From Altimarinus sp041659565 (GTDB lineage: Bacteria; Patescibacteriota; Gracilibacteria; BD1-5; UBA6164): a stretch of 39,158 bases of DNA. Within the stretch, counting starts at the first letter, position 1, and each line of letters starts with the position of its first letter. Below are positions 20,353-29,550 of the stretch, piece by piece. The notes under the pieces were generated by a model, which made no database searches, had not been told where the DNA came from, and worked only from the letters and a program-made list of their open reading frames with translations. Where the stretch lies: contig JBAZXZ010000008.1 in the NCBI GenBank assembly GCA_041659565.1, positions 1 to 39,158 on the forward strand, written 5' to 3'. A program made the position numbers and the translations under genes.

Positions 20353-21402
20353 TTATAAATTAATAGTAAAATCTCAAATATCATTATTAAAAATATTTTT
20401 AATAGATGTTATTATTACTTGTTTATTAGATATTTCATTTAAAAGTAGCATTTCATGAGTTTCATCAAGTTCACTAAATAAATCATCAATCAAAAAAATA
20501 GTTTCTTTATTTGTATTTTCTTCTATAAATTGAGATTCAATTATTTTTAATCATAGTATTACACTTTTTGTTTCTCATCTTGATGCAAAATTGATCAATG
20601 GAAATCAGTCTAAGATAATTTGGAAATCATCAATATGAGGTCAAATATGAGTATTTCAAATGATGATGTCTCTATCTAGATTTTTAGTTAAATAATTTTC
20701 AATGCTAGTTTCTATATTATTTAAATCTACTTTTGTTATGTAATTAAAATGGAGATTATCTATTTTTAATCATAATAATTCTTTCAAGATTCATATTTTA
20801 CTACTAAAATAAGAAGTTATTTTTAGTCTGTAATCATATATTTCTCTAGATTTATTTATCAAAGCTTTATCCCAAAATAGTATTTCAGATTTTGCACATT
20901 TTCATTCTCGTATATTTTTCAATAATTTGTTTCTGTTTTTTACTATGTTTTTATAATCTTTGTTTATTTTATCATATCCTTCAAATGAATTTGAAAGTAT
21001 ATCGTCTAAAAAATCTCTTCTATAACTTGGCGATAGATACATCATATTCATATCCATTGGCTTGAAAATAACCACTTTTTCAAGTAATTCATTGAATTTC
21101 TTTTTAGTAGTTTTTTGTCAATTTATAAGTAATTTCTTGGAATTATTTTCTTTATCAAAAGATATTCCAAATCTATCTCAATTATCTTTTTCTATTTCTA
21201 TATATGAAAAATCTGCTTTATTTTTTATTAGATTAGAGATTTCTTTGTTCAATATATTTCTTTGATATATCAAACTTATGGCTTCAAGTATATTAGTTTT
21301 TCATACTCAATTATTTCACAAAATAAAGTTTTTATTTTCAGCAAAAAAAAACTCTTTATTTTCAAAATTTCTAAAATTTTTTAATTTGAGTGATTTAAAC
21401 AT
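20353..21402 (-). CDS. recF: RecF, DNA gap-repair ATPase
   Basis: This 349-residue SMC-like ABC ATPase is of normal RecF length. It begins MFKSLKLKNFRNFENKEF, with Walker A GNNGVGKTN at about residues 29-37 (glycines by TGA). Further motifs are NGQKTTKKKFNELLEKVVIFKPMDM, the RecF-typical GPHIDDF, the ABC signature region ASRGETKSVIL, and Walker B IFLIDDLFSELDE. RecF loads RecA at single-strand gaps with RecO and RecR. It follows gatC with only 4 nt between them, so the two are co-transcribed, an unusual pairing. No dnaA or dnaN, the common recF neighbours, is here. Confidence 0.93.
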
Positions 21403-21406
21403 ATTT

Positions 21407-21697
21407 TTATTTCATAATATTTCAAATAGCTATTTGTCATGCTATAATCTTGTTTTTAGAACATCTTAGTAATTCAGTTGGATTAGCTGTTGTTTTTGTT
21501 TCTTTTGCTTTGTATTTATTGATACTTTTGTTTTTTGTAACTGATACCGTAGGAATAACTCAACTTGTATCTATTTCATTTAATACTTTTATATATCATA
21601 GTATAGAATTTAAATCGTGCTCAATTTTACCTCAAGTGTTAGGTAATTTTGCTAGATTTTTAGTAATTTTTTTAATTTGGTCTTGTGTTATGCTCAT
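21407..21697 (-). CDS. gatC: GatC, aspartyl/glutamyl-tRNA amidotransferase subunit C
   Basis: This 96-residue protein resembles GatC: ITQDQIKKITKNLAKL at the N-terminus (the family's usual 'xxVxxLAxLxL' helix), a middle region with a short I-x-x-I-L-x-Y-I-x-x-L helix and E-I-D-T-S-G-V-I-P-T, then NPTELLRCSKNK like the usual 'xxLRxDxV' end. GatCAB converts Glu-tRNA-Gln (and Asp-tRNA-Asn) to the amide form. The gatA and gatB genes are not in the window. It shares a transcript with recF. Confidence 0.72.
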
Positions 21698-21818
21698 TTT
21701 TGAATAATATTATAATATATAGTTTAAGAGTAATAAGTTAGAGTTATAAAAAAACTAATAATTATAACTTAATGACTCATAATTCTAGTATATTTTTAAT
21801 TTTTAAAAAATCAAACAA

Positions 21819-22166
21819 ATGTCTTTTTTTGAAGAAGTTAAAAAAATATTTTGAAATAAGCAAGAGATTTTTAATCTCAGGTATATTTCTGCAAAATACT
21901 TGTTTTTATTTATGAGTTTAGTGTTTTTTTTGGATTATTATTTCATAGCAAATAAGTTTTTTAATGATTATCTAATTGATACTTTATCTATAGTATACAT
22001 AGCTTTTTTATTTTCTTTTTTCTTGTATTCTTCTTTTTTAATATCAAATCTTTTTTCAAATACATCAAAATATAAATTAGCTATTATTCTCATATTGATT
22101 TTTTGTGTAATTTCTATTTTCAGTATTCCTTTTGTATTTCCAAAGTGATTTATAAATATTTTTTAG
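21819..22166 (+). CDS. Small integral membrane protein (three helices)
   Basis: This 115-residue protein has a short soluble start (MSFFEEVKKIFGNKQEIF) and three hydrophobic segments: YLFLFMSLVFFLDYYFIA, LSIVYIAFLFSFFLYSSFLI and LAIILILIFCVISIFSIPFVF. It ends one base before the ATG of the lipoprotein gene, so the two form an operon, divergent from gatC-recF. No family is recognised. Confidence 0.7.
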
Positions 22167-22167
22167 T

Positions 22168-22734
22168 ATGAAAAAGAAAATAATTGGTGTATTTTTTTTA
22201 TTATTATTTCTAAGTTCTTGTAGTGGGACTACTCCAGTAGTTGATGTTAATGCTTTAACTACTTATAAATGAAAAGGTTTCACATTGGATATTCCGTCTG
22301 CTTGGGTAGTTATGGATTTAAATAATTCTTGATCTGTAAGTTTGCCAAATCCAAGAGAATGAGTTTTAGAATTGGTAGTCTCATCAAAAGAAGAAAAAAA
22401 TTGATTTATAAATAATTTGATAGTTTTATCCAAAGATTTAGAAATAGAAACAACTTCTTATGATTTTATTACAAAAAATAATCCAAGAAATTATAAGTGA
22501 TATGAATATTATTATGAAGATACAGTTAAGGATTTTGTATTTAGTGATTTAGAAAAAACAAAGCTTTATATTTTTTTAGCAAAGTATAACAAAGACAATG
22601 ATAAGTTAAAGTTTATGCAAACAGCTAGAGTTTGTAATGGAAAAAAATCTTTTTTCTTGACAATAGGGTTGTCTCTGGATATAAATGACACCGCAAAATA
22701 TGAGGATATATTTAAAAGTTTTAAGTGTAACTAA
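22168..22734 (+). CDS. Predicted lipoprotein
   Basis: This 188-residue protein starts with a lipoprotein signal (MKKKIIGVFFLLLFLSSC, lipobox Cys at residue 18), then a short SGTTPVVD linker. The body is a soluble domain with YKGKGFTLDIPSAWVVMDL, SLPNPREGVLELVVSSKE and a Cys pair (VCNGKK...FKCN at the C-terminus), like the PsbP or 'DUF1795' type folds common in CPR lipoproteins. That fold guess is weak. It is co-transcribed with the small membrane protein and ends 13 nt before tRNA-Cys. Confidence 0.7.
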
Positions 22735-22747
22735 TTAAAGTAAATAT

Positions 22748-22821
22748 GGTGCCATAGCAAAGTGGTTATGCACGGGTCTGCAACACCCTTCACACCAGTT
22801 CGAACCTGGTTGGCACCTCCA
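22748..22821 (+). tRNA. tRNA-Cys (GCA)
   Basis: The acceptor arms GGTGCCA and TGGCACC pair perfectly, followed by discriminator T and an encoded CCA. The T arm is ACCAG-TTCGAAC-CTGGT and the anticodon loop CTGCAAC reads GCA. Variants of its 3' end and downstream terminator recur within the next 7 kb, suggesting it has served as an integration site. Confidence 0.95.
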
Positions 22822-22833
22822 AAAATACTATAA

Positions 22834-22864
22834 AAAAATCTAGTTTATAAATAACTAGATTTTT
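22834..22864 (+). terminator. Terminator downstream of tRNA-Cys (copy A of a recurring hairpin)
   Basis: AAAATCTAGTT pairs with AACTAGATTTT around a TATAAAT-type loop, followed by TTCTTTGTTTAAGGGAAAAA. Closely similar copies are at 26555-26605 and, more degenerate, at 29573-29608. Confidence 0.75.
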
Positions 22865-22957
22865 CTTTGTTTAAGGGAAAAAAGTAATTTTTATTACTTT
22901 TAGTATATTACATTTTTCTAAAAGTTGCATTTCGTGAAAGATTCTACCTAAAATAAG

Positions 22958-22985
22958 TTGACAAATTAATTATATTATATATAAA
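22958..22985 (+). promoter_or_regulatory. Putative promoter of the Nudix gene
   Basis: TTGACA at 22958-22963 is followed after 16 nt by TATAAA at 22980-22985. The predicted start is about 24 nt before the ATG at 23016. Confidence 0.5.
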
Positions 22986-23015
22986 TAAATAACATTAATT
23001 TTTAATTTATTGTTT

Positions 23016-23672
23016 ATGTCTTCAGAAAATGCTACTATTGTGGAGGAATTAATTGATATTTTTGATAGAGAGGGGCAGTTTGTTAGTACTGAAACTAGGA
23101 AAGATTTTTGAGTATTGAATAAAAAATCATACTCTGAAACTGGAGAATTACAGTATATGGTAAAAAGTGCAACTGCAATGTTAGTGAATGGTAATTGAGA
23201 TTATATATTGGTTCAAAGAGGGATGACTGAAGATGAAGCTGGTATTATTGATAAAACAGTCAGTTGACATGTATCATCTGGTGATGATTATGGTGAAACT
23301 ATAGTCAGAGAATTAAAAGAAGAAGTAAATATTGATAGTGTTATTGCTAAAGATGAAGCTGAATTTAAAAGACTAATAGAAGAAATAGATACTACAAAAA
23401 CAGCTGTATTATTTCAATTAGCTGTAAAAGAGATTATTTATAAATATGATTGAGCAGAACCATATGAAAAAGGTTTTCTTGCTTGAGTTTATACAGGTTT
23501 ATATAATTGAGAGATTATAGAATTTCCTGATTGAGAGGCTGCAGCAAGTATAGTTATTAAATCTAATGAGATCTTAAAAAAAATTGAAGAAAATCCTGAA
23601 TTGTATACAACAAGTATAGCTCCATTAATTAAACAATATGGATCTCAAATTTTTGATTTATTAAATAAATAA
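23016..23672 (+). CDS. Nudix hydrolase (IPP-isomerase/YfcD-like)
   Basis: This 218-residue protein begins ELIDIFDREGQFV and has KSATAMLVNGNGDYILVQRG, the usual lead-in of YfcD-like Nudix proteins. The Nudix box runs from GHVSSGDDYGETIVRELKEEVNI and matches G-x5-E-x7-REUxEExGU with Asp for the first Glu and Asn for the last Gly; the REL-x-EE metal-binding core is intact. It probably hydrolyses a nucleoside-diphosphate-linked substrate, which is not identifiable. It is the first gene after tRNA-Cys, with its own promoter, and ends 6 nt before the next gene. Confidence 0.82.
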
Positions 23673-23678
23673 TAAAAA

Positions 23679-25265
23679 ATGGAAGAATTAAAATCCTTAG
23701 TTAATTTAGGTAATGGAAAAGGAAATAAAGAATTAGATAAAGAAATTGAAATGAATAGGCAATATATGAGTCTTATTATGAATGATTCTCAAGATGCAGA
23801 TCAGAATTTAAATGTGGATAAAAAAAAGAGGGTCTTAGATTATTTACAAGACCAAATCTGAGACGAATTATTAACTAATGAGAATTTATCAAGCATATTA
23901 CTTATTGCGGAGAGTTCAATTAATAATTGAGATGAATATTTCTATATTTTAGAGTATGCTATTATGAAAATTTCTTCAATTTGAGGAAAGGAACAGTTGG
24001 TAGATCAGTATTTATCTAGATTGCTATTATGGTCTGCAAATCATGGAAATATGGATTTTTCTATAGCTAATCTAAAAGAGTTCCATTCAACTGAAGCTAA
24101 AATGAGTATTATATCTCAATTATTAGATTTATCATCTATTGATGACACACATATTTTATTTATAGAAAACATATTACCAAGACCTAATAATTATGATAAT
24201 TGTTTAGTCTTAACTATAAAAATTGCTTTTTTAAAATCACAAAAAATGTGAGATTCTAAATATATAGATTCTGCACGTGAATTATTAAATACTATTATAG
24301 AAAAAAAGTGAAAACTAAATATTTTTGATAAAAAATTTGTAGAATATGCAAGACCATATTTTGAAAGTTTAAATTATGTATGAATTTCTATTGAGACTAA
24401 GGATATTAATATAAATCCTAATTCGATAATTAATGATTGGGACAGATGGACTTGTGCAGAAAATTTAATTGAATTATCATTAATTATGAAAGATTTTTGA
24501 TTTGACCCATCTTTAATTTTTCAAACTGCAGTGGACGTTGCAAAAATGCATACAAATTTAGTAAATATTGATTATTTAGAATGTGCTGATAGTATTAGAA
24601 AATTTAATCACTCAATTCCAGAAACAGCACTTAAATTATGAAAATATGATTTGGCTGAAAAATTGTGTGAAGAATTCATGCATCACATAGATTACAAGCA
24701 TTTATTTATAAAAAAATTATGGAATCAAAAAACTATATGAATGCCTATAGAAGAAAAAGAGATTGCTGTACAAAAAATGGTAGAACAGTATTTATCAGAT
24801 AAAGAGGTAAGTGATTCTACTATAGAATTGAAAAAATCTGTATGATTAGACATATCATGAGACTTTAAAGAATATTTGAAAATACTATATGAGAATAATT
24901 CTGCCCCCTATTCTAATAGTACTTTAATAGATATTATCAAGTTTACATGTCTAGCTGGCAATTTTAAATATATTCCTCAATTAATATGAAAGTGTGAAAA
25001 GGGTGAAAAGGCTATTTTTGTTAATTCATTAATTAATTGTAATGAGTTAGAATGACTTGAATATTTTTTAGATTATTTAATAGAAAACAATCTCGTGGAT
25101 GAAAAGTATATAGGGAATAATGGAAACCCACACTATATTGCTTTAAGGATTCTTAAATTAACTAATTTAGATTATCTCATTTATTTTTATGATAAATATA
25201 AACAATATTTCCCACATATTGAAAACGATTTTTCAAATTTAATTCAAAATTATGAAGAATATTAA
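23679..25265 (+). CDS. Large hypothetical helical-repeat-like protein
   Basis: This 528-residue acidic protein has no signal peptide, membrane segment or recognisable motif. It is almost entirely predicted helix, with repeated Leu/Ile patterns (LLIAESSINNGDEYFYILEYAI, ALKLGKYDLAEKLCEEF, LAGNFKYIPQLIGKCEKG) that suggest an alpha-solenoid (TPR/HEAT-like) of irregular units. GKYDLAEKLCEEF in particular looks TPR-like. It sits 6 nt after the Nudix gene and should be co-transcribed. Its place in the tRNA-linked accessory region suggests it is not a core gene. Confidence 0.6.
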
Positions 25266-25354
25266 TAATAATAATTTTAAAATTTCTAGGGCAAATCTGT
25301 TTCATCCAAAATATCTCTTAAAATTTAATAGGATAAATATTTAACCAAGTTTCA
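25266..25354. other. Non-coding spacer before repeat copy 1
   Basis: AT-rich spacer with no ORF; it leads into the first of two repeat copies that fill most of 25355-25638. Confidence 0.4.
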
Positions 25355-25442
25355 ATATCTTTAAAAATCATTTTAAATCATCTAAATTAAATTGATTTAT
25401 TCTATTAAAAATATCAATTAGATGACTTTCAGGTACCTCCAA
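25355..25442 (+). repeat. Structured repeat, copy 1
   Basis: About 88 nt, nearly identical to 25550-25638 and 27921-28007. The core ATCATCTAAATTAAATTGAT pairs with ATCAATTAGATGA (13 bp with a bulge) around an A/T loop. The unit ends in CAGGTACCTCCAA, sharing ACCTCCA with the tRNA-Cys 3' end (CACCTCCA). Confidence 0.8.
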
Positions 25443-25458
25443 TAAATATTCTAATTAA

Positions 25459-25548
25459 AGAATTGCTCAAGAAAAAATAGATGAAGTAGTAGGTAATTTT
25501 GTTTCTAGAGTACAAGTAATTCAAGATATTTCTAATATACTAATTTAA
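25459..25548 (+). pseudogene. 3' remnant of an unidentified gene
   Basis: A 29-residue open stretch ending in TAA (R-I-A-Q-E-K-I-D-E-V-V-G-N-F-V, then a VQVIQDISNILI tail) has protein-like composition but no start codon, being preceded directly by an in-frame TAA. It lies exactly between repeat copies 1 and 2, so it may be what is left of a cargo gene. Confidence 0.35.
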
Positions 25549-25549
25549 T

Positions 25550-25638
25550 AATATTTTTAAAAATCATTTCAAATCATTTAAATTAAATTGATTTATTCTA
25601 TTAAAAATATCAATTAGATGACTTTCAGGTACCTCCAA
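25550..25638 (+). repeat. Structured repeat, copy 2
   Basis: Same unit as copy 1, with a few changes (ATTTCAAATCATTTAA for ATTTTAAATCATCTAA). The end CAGGTACCTCCAATGAAATT shares CCTCCAATGAAATT with the tRNA-end-like site at 26531. Confidence 0.8.
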
Positions 25639-25651
25639 TGAAATTTAAAAT

Positions 25652-25678
25652 AAAAACGGCTATAATCAGTCGTTTTTA
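25652..25678 (+). terminator. Terminator-like hairpin after repeat copy 2
   Basis: AAAACGGCT and AGTCGTTTT form a 9-bp stem with one mismatch around ATAATC, followed by TTATT. Confidence 0.6.
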
Positions 25679-25842
25679 TTATATATAGATTTAATAGTGC
25701 CTAGCGGATGAAAATGGATTTTTTGCTTTTGGGTAGGGAATAAGTGTGGTTTGATTTTCTTAAATTATAATTAATATTCATATATTTTGATATATATAAG
25801 TTAATATGATAAAATATATATTAATTTAGTAAATATATTTTT
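25679..25842. other. Spacer upstream of the HEFGH protein
   Basis: It contains a short GC-richer piece (GTGCCTAGCGGATG at about 25697) unlike its surroundings, and then AT-rich promoter-like DNA. No gene is seen. Confidence 0.35.
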
Positions 25843-26397
25843 ATGGAAAAATTGTGAGAATCATTTAAATCAAATAAAGAGTTTGTAGTTGACTTTATAA
25901 TGGATTATTATTGAGTATCTTTACAAGATACAAATATTTTACCAATATCGGAATATCCTAATGTATCTGCAAAATCACAGAAAATAGATGTTAGTAAACT
26001 TCAAATAGCAGTTTCAAAATTAATAATGAAAGTATTAGAAAATATTCATTGAGCTTGATTGGCATGACATAATACTGTATTTTATAGTCAAAGTATTTTA
26101 GGATTCACTTTATCAGATGTTAATATGCTACAACTTTGTGCTCATGAGTTTTGACATATATTGACTGAAAGAATTATTTGAGAAGAATGGCCAGAAAAAA
26201 TTACTTATGAATTATCAGATTGATTTGCGGAATATGTTGCATATCAAGTTTTAAAATCTAAATTTGGTGAAAAATTTAAATGGTATTGAGATAAGAAAAA
26301 TCTTAATTTATTTAAAAAGATATTATCTGAAAGATGAATAATTGATTGAGAATGAATTATTAATTTTATGAAAGAAAGTACAGATAAAAATAAATAG
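25843..26397 (+). CDS. Putative zinc metalloprotease (HEFGH motif)
   Basis: This 184-residue soluble protein has an HExxH zincin motif, CAHEFGHILTE, with HEFGH at residues 101-105. E130 in SDGFAEYVAYQVLK, 24 residues after the motif, is a candidate third zinc ligand as in gluzincin-like and DUF-type phage peptidases. The preceding TVFYSQSILGFTLSDVNML resembles the strand lead-in of such enzymes. No signal peptide is present, so it acts in the cytoplasm or is exported unusually. It is a single gene between repeat copy 2 and a tRNA-3'-end-like sequence. Substrate unknown. Confidence 0.65.
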
Positions 26398-26685
26398 AAA
26401 CTTATTATTATATACTATAAATATGTATATTTTTTAATGTTTAAGCTTTTCATAAATAATTCGCACTTCTCTAGAATTAAAAATCATATACCTATACATA
26501 GGCTCAAAGTTGGACGGTTTCACACTACGGACCTCCAATGAAATTATATAAAATAAATCTAGTTATTTATAAACTAGATTTTTGTTTGTTTTAAGGGAAA
26601 AATATAAAAGAACTTTAAAACTTTTGCAAAATAAATACTTTTCAGTATAATGAAAACATATTTTAATAATATTTTTTTATTCATT
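26398..26685. repeat. Spacer with tRNA-Cys-3'-end-like sequence and terminator copy B
   Basis: At 26530-26545 ACCTCCAATGAAATT matches the ends of the 88-nt repeats, and 26555-26605 repeats the tRNA-Cys terminator (AAATCTAGTT / AACTAGATTT, then TTTGTTTGTTTTAAGGGAAAAA). The sequence upstream (GGACGGTTTCACACTACGG) cannot be folded into a tRNA. It looks like a duplicated tRNA-Cys downstream flank left by an integration event. Confidence 0.6.
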
Positions 26686-27915
26686 ATGATGAAAACTTAC
26701 AATAAAAGAGACATATATATAAACAAAATAAAACCTTTTATAAATAAAGACATTATAAAGGTACTTATCTGACAAAGAAGAGTTTGAAAGTCATATATAC
26801 TTTTTCAAATAATGGATGAACTTAAAAATAATTTTTGAGTTTTGGAAAAGCAAATAATTTATATAAATAAAGAACTTAATGATTTTGATTTTATAAAAGA
26901 TTACAATGATTTACTTTCTTATATAAAAAAATGAGACTCTGAATCTGGTTCACTGTGAAAAATTAAAAAATATGTTTTTATAGATGAAATACAAGATGTC
27001 ATAAACTTTGAAAAAGCACTTAGAGATCTACAAGCGATTTGAAATTATGATATTTATATAAGTGGAAGTAATGCAAATATGCTATCAAGTGAAATTGCAA
27101 CATATTTAACATGAAGATATATAGAATTTGAAATTTTTCCTCTTATTTACAAAGAATTTTTAGACTTTCATAAACTACAAAACTCAAAAGAAAGTTTTTT
27201 GAAATACATGAAATTTTGATGACTTCCATATCTAAAAAACTTAGAATTACAAGAAGAAATAGTTTATGATTACATAAAAAGTATTTATAACACAATATTA
27301 CTTAAAGATATTGTGAAGAGATACAGTATTAGAAATATTGATTTTATTGAAAAACTTATAATGTTTTTGTCTGATAATATTTGAAGCTTATTTACAGCAA
27401 ACAATATTTCAAAATACTTAAAATCTCAAAAAATTGAAATATGAACAAATATAGTATTAGAATATATTTCTTATTTATGTAATGTTTATTTGATAAATAA
27501 AGTAAAAAGACAAGAAATAGTTTGAAAAAAAATATTTGAAATAAATGATAAATTTTATTTTTCTGATTTATGAATTAGAAATGTTTTACTTTGATGATAT
27601 AAACAGGTAGATATATGAAAAATTATTGAAAATATAGTTTTTTTGCATTTTAAAGCACATTCTTATAGTATTCATATTTGAAAAAATAAAGATAAAGAAA
27701 TAGATTTTATCGTTGAAAAATCAGGTGATATAAAATATATACAAGTGGCTTACCTTATAGAATCTGATAATACAAAACAAAGAGAATTTGATAATTTGAT
27801 TGAAATAAAAGATAACTATGAGAAAATAGTTTTGAGTTTAGATGACTTTATAGACTGAAATTATAAATGAATAAAACATTATAATTTAATTGATTATATT
27901 TTAAAATTTAAATAA
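26686..27915 (+). CDS. AAA_14/DUF4143-type ATPase
   Basis: This 409-residue protein has Walker A VLIGQRRVGKSYILFQ at about residue 26-41, Walker B KYVFIDEIQDV at about 105, then ISGSNANMLSSEIATYLTGRYIEFEIFPLIYKEF, the typical sensor segment of this family. The DUF4143 C-terminal half ends with an ENIVFLHFKAHSYSIHIGKNKDKEIDFIVEK block, a PD-(D/E)xK-like nuclease core (E..KEIDFIV). Such ATPases are common, often in many copies, in bacteria with small genomes and in defence or mobile contexts; their substrate is not established. Two adjacent ATGs (26686, 26689) are possible starts. It is followed 5 nt later by repeat copy 3. Confidence 0.88.
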
Positions 27916-27920
27916 TTTTA

Positions 27921-28007
27921 ACATTTTTAAAAATCATTTTAAATCATCTAAATTAAATTGATTTATTCTATTAAAAATATCAATTAGATGACTACCAGGT
28001 ACCTCCA
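27921..28007 (+). repeat. Structured repeat, copy 3
   Basis: Nearly identical to copies 1 and 2, with GACTACCAGG instead of GACTTTCAGG near the end. It ends in ACCTCCATACCTCCA, a short duplication of the terminal heptamer. It begins 5 nt after the ATPase stop codon. Confidence 0.8.
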
Positions 28008-28092
28008 TACCTCCATAACGAATAAAATTCTTATTTTAAAAATTTTCAGTAGGGAAGAAATAAGGATTAAATATATAAAACATTAGATATAT

Positions 28093-28129
28093 AAAAAACT
28101 CTATAAAAATTAATTTTATAGAGTTTTTT
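28093..28129 (+). terminator. Strong terminator-like hairpin before the PadR operon
   Basis: A perfect 16-bp stem (28093-28108 with 28114-28129, AAAAAACTCTATAAAA and its complement) has a 5-nt loop and ends in a T run. It isolates the following operon from upstream transcription. Confidence 0.75.
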
Positions 28130-28212
28130 ATTATAGAATCATAATTCATTGATATTTAATATTTTAGTTCTAAAATTTGATTTAAATTTTAAAATAGTAT
28201 TATAAAAAATGT

Positions 28213-28240
28213 TTTGCAATTATGAAAAAATATATATAAT
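28213..28240 (+). promoter_or_regulatory. Putative promoter/operator of the PadR operon
   Basis: TTTGCA (28213-28218) and TATAAT (28235-28240) are 16 nt apart. Just downstream, ACTA-CCTTGATAGACA-TAGT has inverted ACTA/TAGT ends and could be a PadR autorepression site, overlapping the transcript start. The operator idea is weak. Confidence 0.4.
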
Positions 28241-28301
28241 AGAAACACTACCTTGATAGACATAGTAATATTTAATATAATGTAAGTATAGAGACGATTA
28301 T

Positions 28302-28664
28302 ATGAACAATAATAAAATAACATCTGACAATATGAGCGATAACAAAATTACATCTGACTTGCTACGAGGTCATACCGATACTATGATATTAAGATTTTTA
28401 TCTGAAGCTGACCGCTATGGTTATGAGATTGTCAAACTGATTGCTGAGTGCTCAGGCGGTGAGTATGAATTAAAAGAAGCTACTATGTATTCTAGTGTTC
28501 GTAGGCTCGAGACGGATGGTGATATAGAATGGTATTGGGGTGATGAGTCACAGTGATGAAGACGAAAGTATTTTAGGATTACCAAAAAGGGTAAGGCTAC
28601 TTATGCACATAATAAAAGCAATTGGGAGTATGCAAAACGAGTACTTGATAAATTATTTTTATAA
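28302..28664 (+). CDS. PadR-family transcriptional regulator (recently transferred, partly recoded)
   Basis: This 120-residue winged-helix regulator has LLRGHTDTMILRFLSEADRYGYEIVKLI, then KEATMYSSVRRLETDGDIEWYWGDE, then QGGRRKYFRITKKGKATY, the standard PadR order. The two glycines of the conserved GGRRKY are coded by TGA TGA (28554-28559), while other glycines use GGT or GGC. Base composition and codon use differ sharply from neighbours (CGC, CTCGAG, GGCGGT) and resemble Firmicutes. Standard-code reading would stop at 84 residues, before the wing and C-terminal helix. PadR proteins of this type repress their own operon, and the next gene is the usual partner. It is preceded by a terminator and its own promoter. 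Confidence 0.9.
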
Positions 28665-28674
28665 ATTTGATATT

Positions 28675-29541
28675 ATGAATGAGAAATTAAAAAATTATTT
28701 AAATGGTGTATTTGCACCTTATGATGAAGTAAAAAGTGTGACTGAACTAAAGGCTGATTTGCTTTCTGATTTGCAAGAGAGGTTCCTTGAACTCAAGGCC
28801 GAGGGTAAGGATGATGAAATAGCTTTTAAGATGACTATTGATAGCATCGGTGATATTGAACAAACATTAAATGAGGTCGCCAACTTTTCAAGCTCTCAGG
28901 AGTGACAAGTGGTGATAAATTTTAATGCTAGCAATTTGCCAATGAGCGATTTTGCAGGTGTTAAATCGCATAAAGCAAAATTTGGAGCAAGCGATTTACA
29001 TGATTCTAACTTTTCGGGTGCAGACTTGACTGGTAGCTCGTTTACGGTCAGTAATTTGTGTGGAGCTAATTTTGATGGGGCTAACCTGACCGACTGTAAT
29101 TTGTCGACCAATGATCTTGCAGATGCGAGTTTCAATAAAACCATATTTATCCGCACTCATTTTAATATGTCGGGGCTAGATGGAGCAAAATTTACAGATG
29201 TAAAACTGACTGATGTAAAATTTACCATGACTGATTTGAGAAAAACAATTTTTGAAAACTGTATATTTAACGGAGTTGAATTTAAGTATTCCGATCTTCA
29301 AGGAGTATGTTTTGACGGGCAGACCTTTATCAGTGTTAAATTTGATAAGACAGCACTGAACAATGCTTCGTTTAAGGATACAACACTAAGAAATGTGTCA
29401 TTCGTATCTGCGATTATCTTGTCTAAAAAATATTATCGTGCAATAAAAACCATCTGTTTTGATGGTGCAACAATGGATAAGTTGACTTATGTAGCACTTA
29501 AGGGTATGGAGGCCGATTTGTCAAAAGTTACTGTTATTTAA
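28675..29541 (+). CDS. DUF1700/HAAS-like domain plus pentapeptide-repeat protein
   Basis: This 288-residue protein (ATG at 28675, TAA at 29539) is 10 nt after the PadR gene. Residues 1-75 form the helical DUF1700/HAAS or 'permease prefix' type domain (MNEKLKNYLNGVFAPYDEV, LKADLLSDLQERFLELKAEGKDDEIAFKMTIDSIGDIEQ) usually found beside PadR regulators in Firmicutes. An in-frame TGA at 28903 (Gly) joins it to about 200 residues of pentapeptide repeats (A(D/N)LxxSxF pattern: FSGADLTGSSF, GANFDGANLTD), forming a right-handed beta-helix. Single-protein fusions of these domains are known in clostridia. Standard code would split it into two ORFs. Function uncertain. Composition is foreign to the window. 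Confidence 0.85.
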
Positions 29542-29550
29542 GGAGGAGAA
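29542..29550 (+). promoter_or_regulatory. Relic Shine-Dalgarno sequence without a gene
   Basis: A full consensus AGGAGGAG follows directly on the stop codon of the pentapeptide gene, but no ATG ORF comes after it: the foreign DNA ends within about 20 nt. It probably served the next gene of the donor operon, now lost. Such strong Shine-Dalgarno sites are not seen before the native genes of this window. Confidence 0.5.

Noticed and set aside
26460..26540. Second tRNA gene before CGGACCTCCA
   Set aside because: No acceptor, D or anticodon arms can be paired upstream; only the terminal bases and the following terminator resemble the tRNA-Cys locus.
25355..28007. CRISPR array
   Set aside because: Three copies at unequal spacing (about 195 nt and 2.4 kb) with whole genes between, repeats too long, and no cas genes.
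28896..29156. Minus-strand ORF inside the pentapeptide gene
   Set aside because: It is a mirror of the regular pentapeptide codons on the plus strand.
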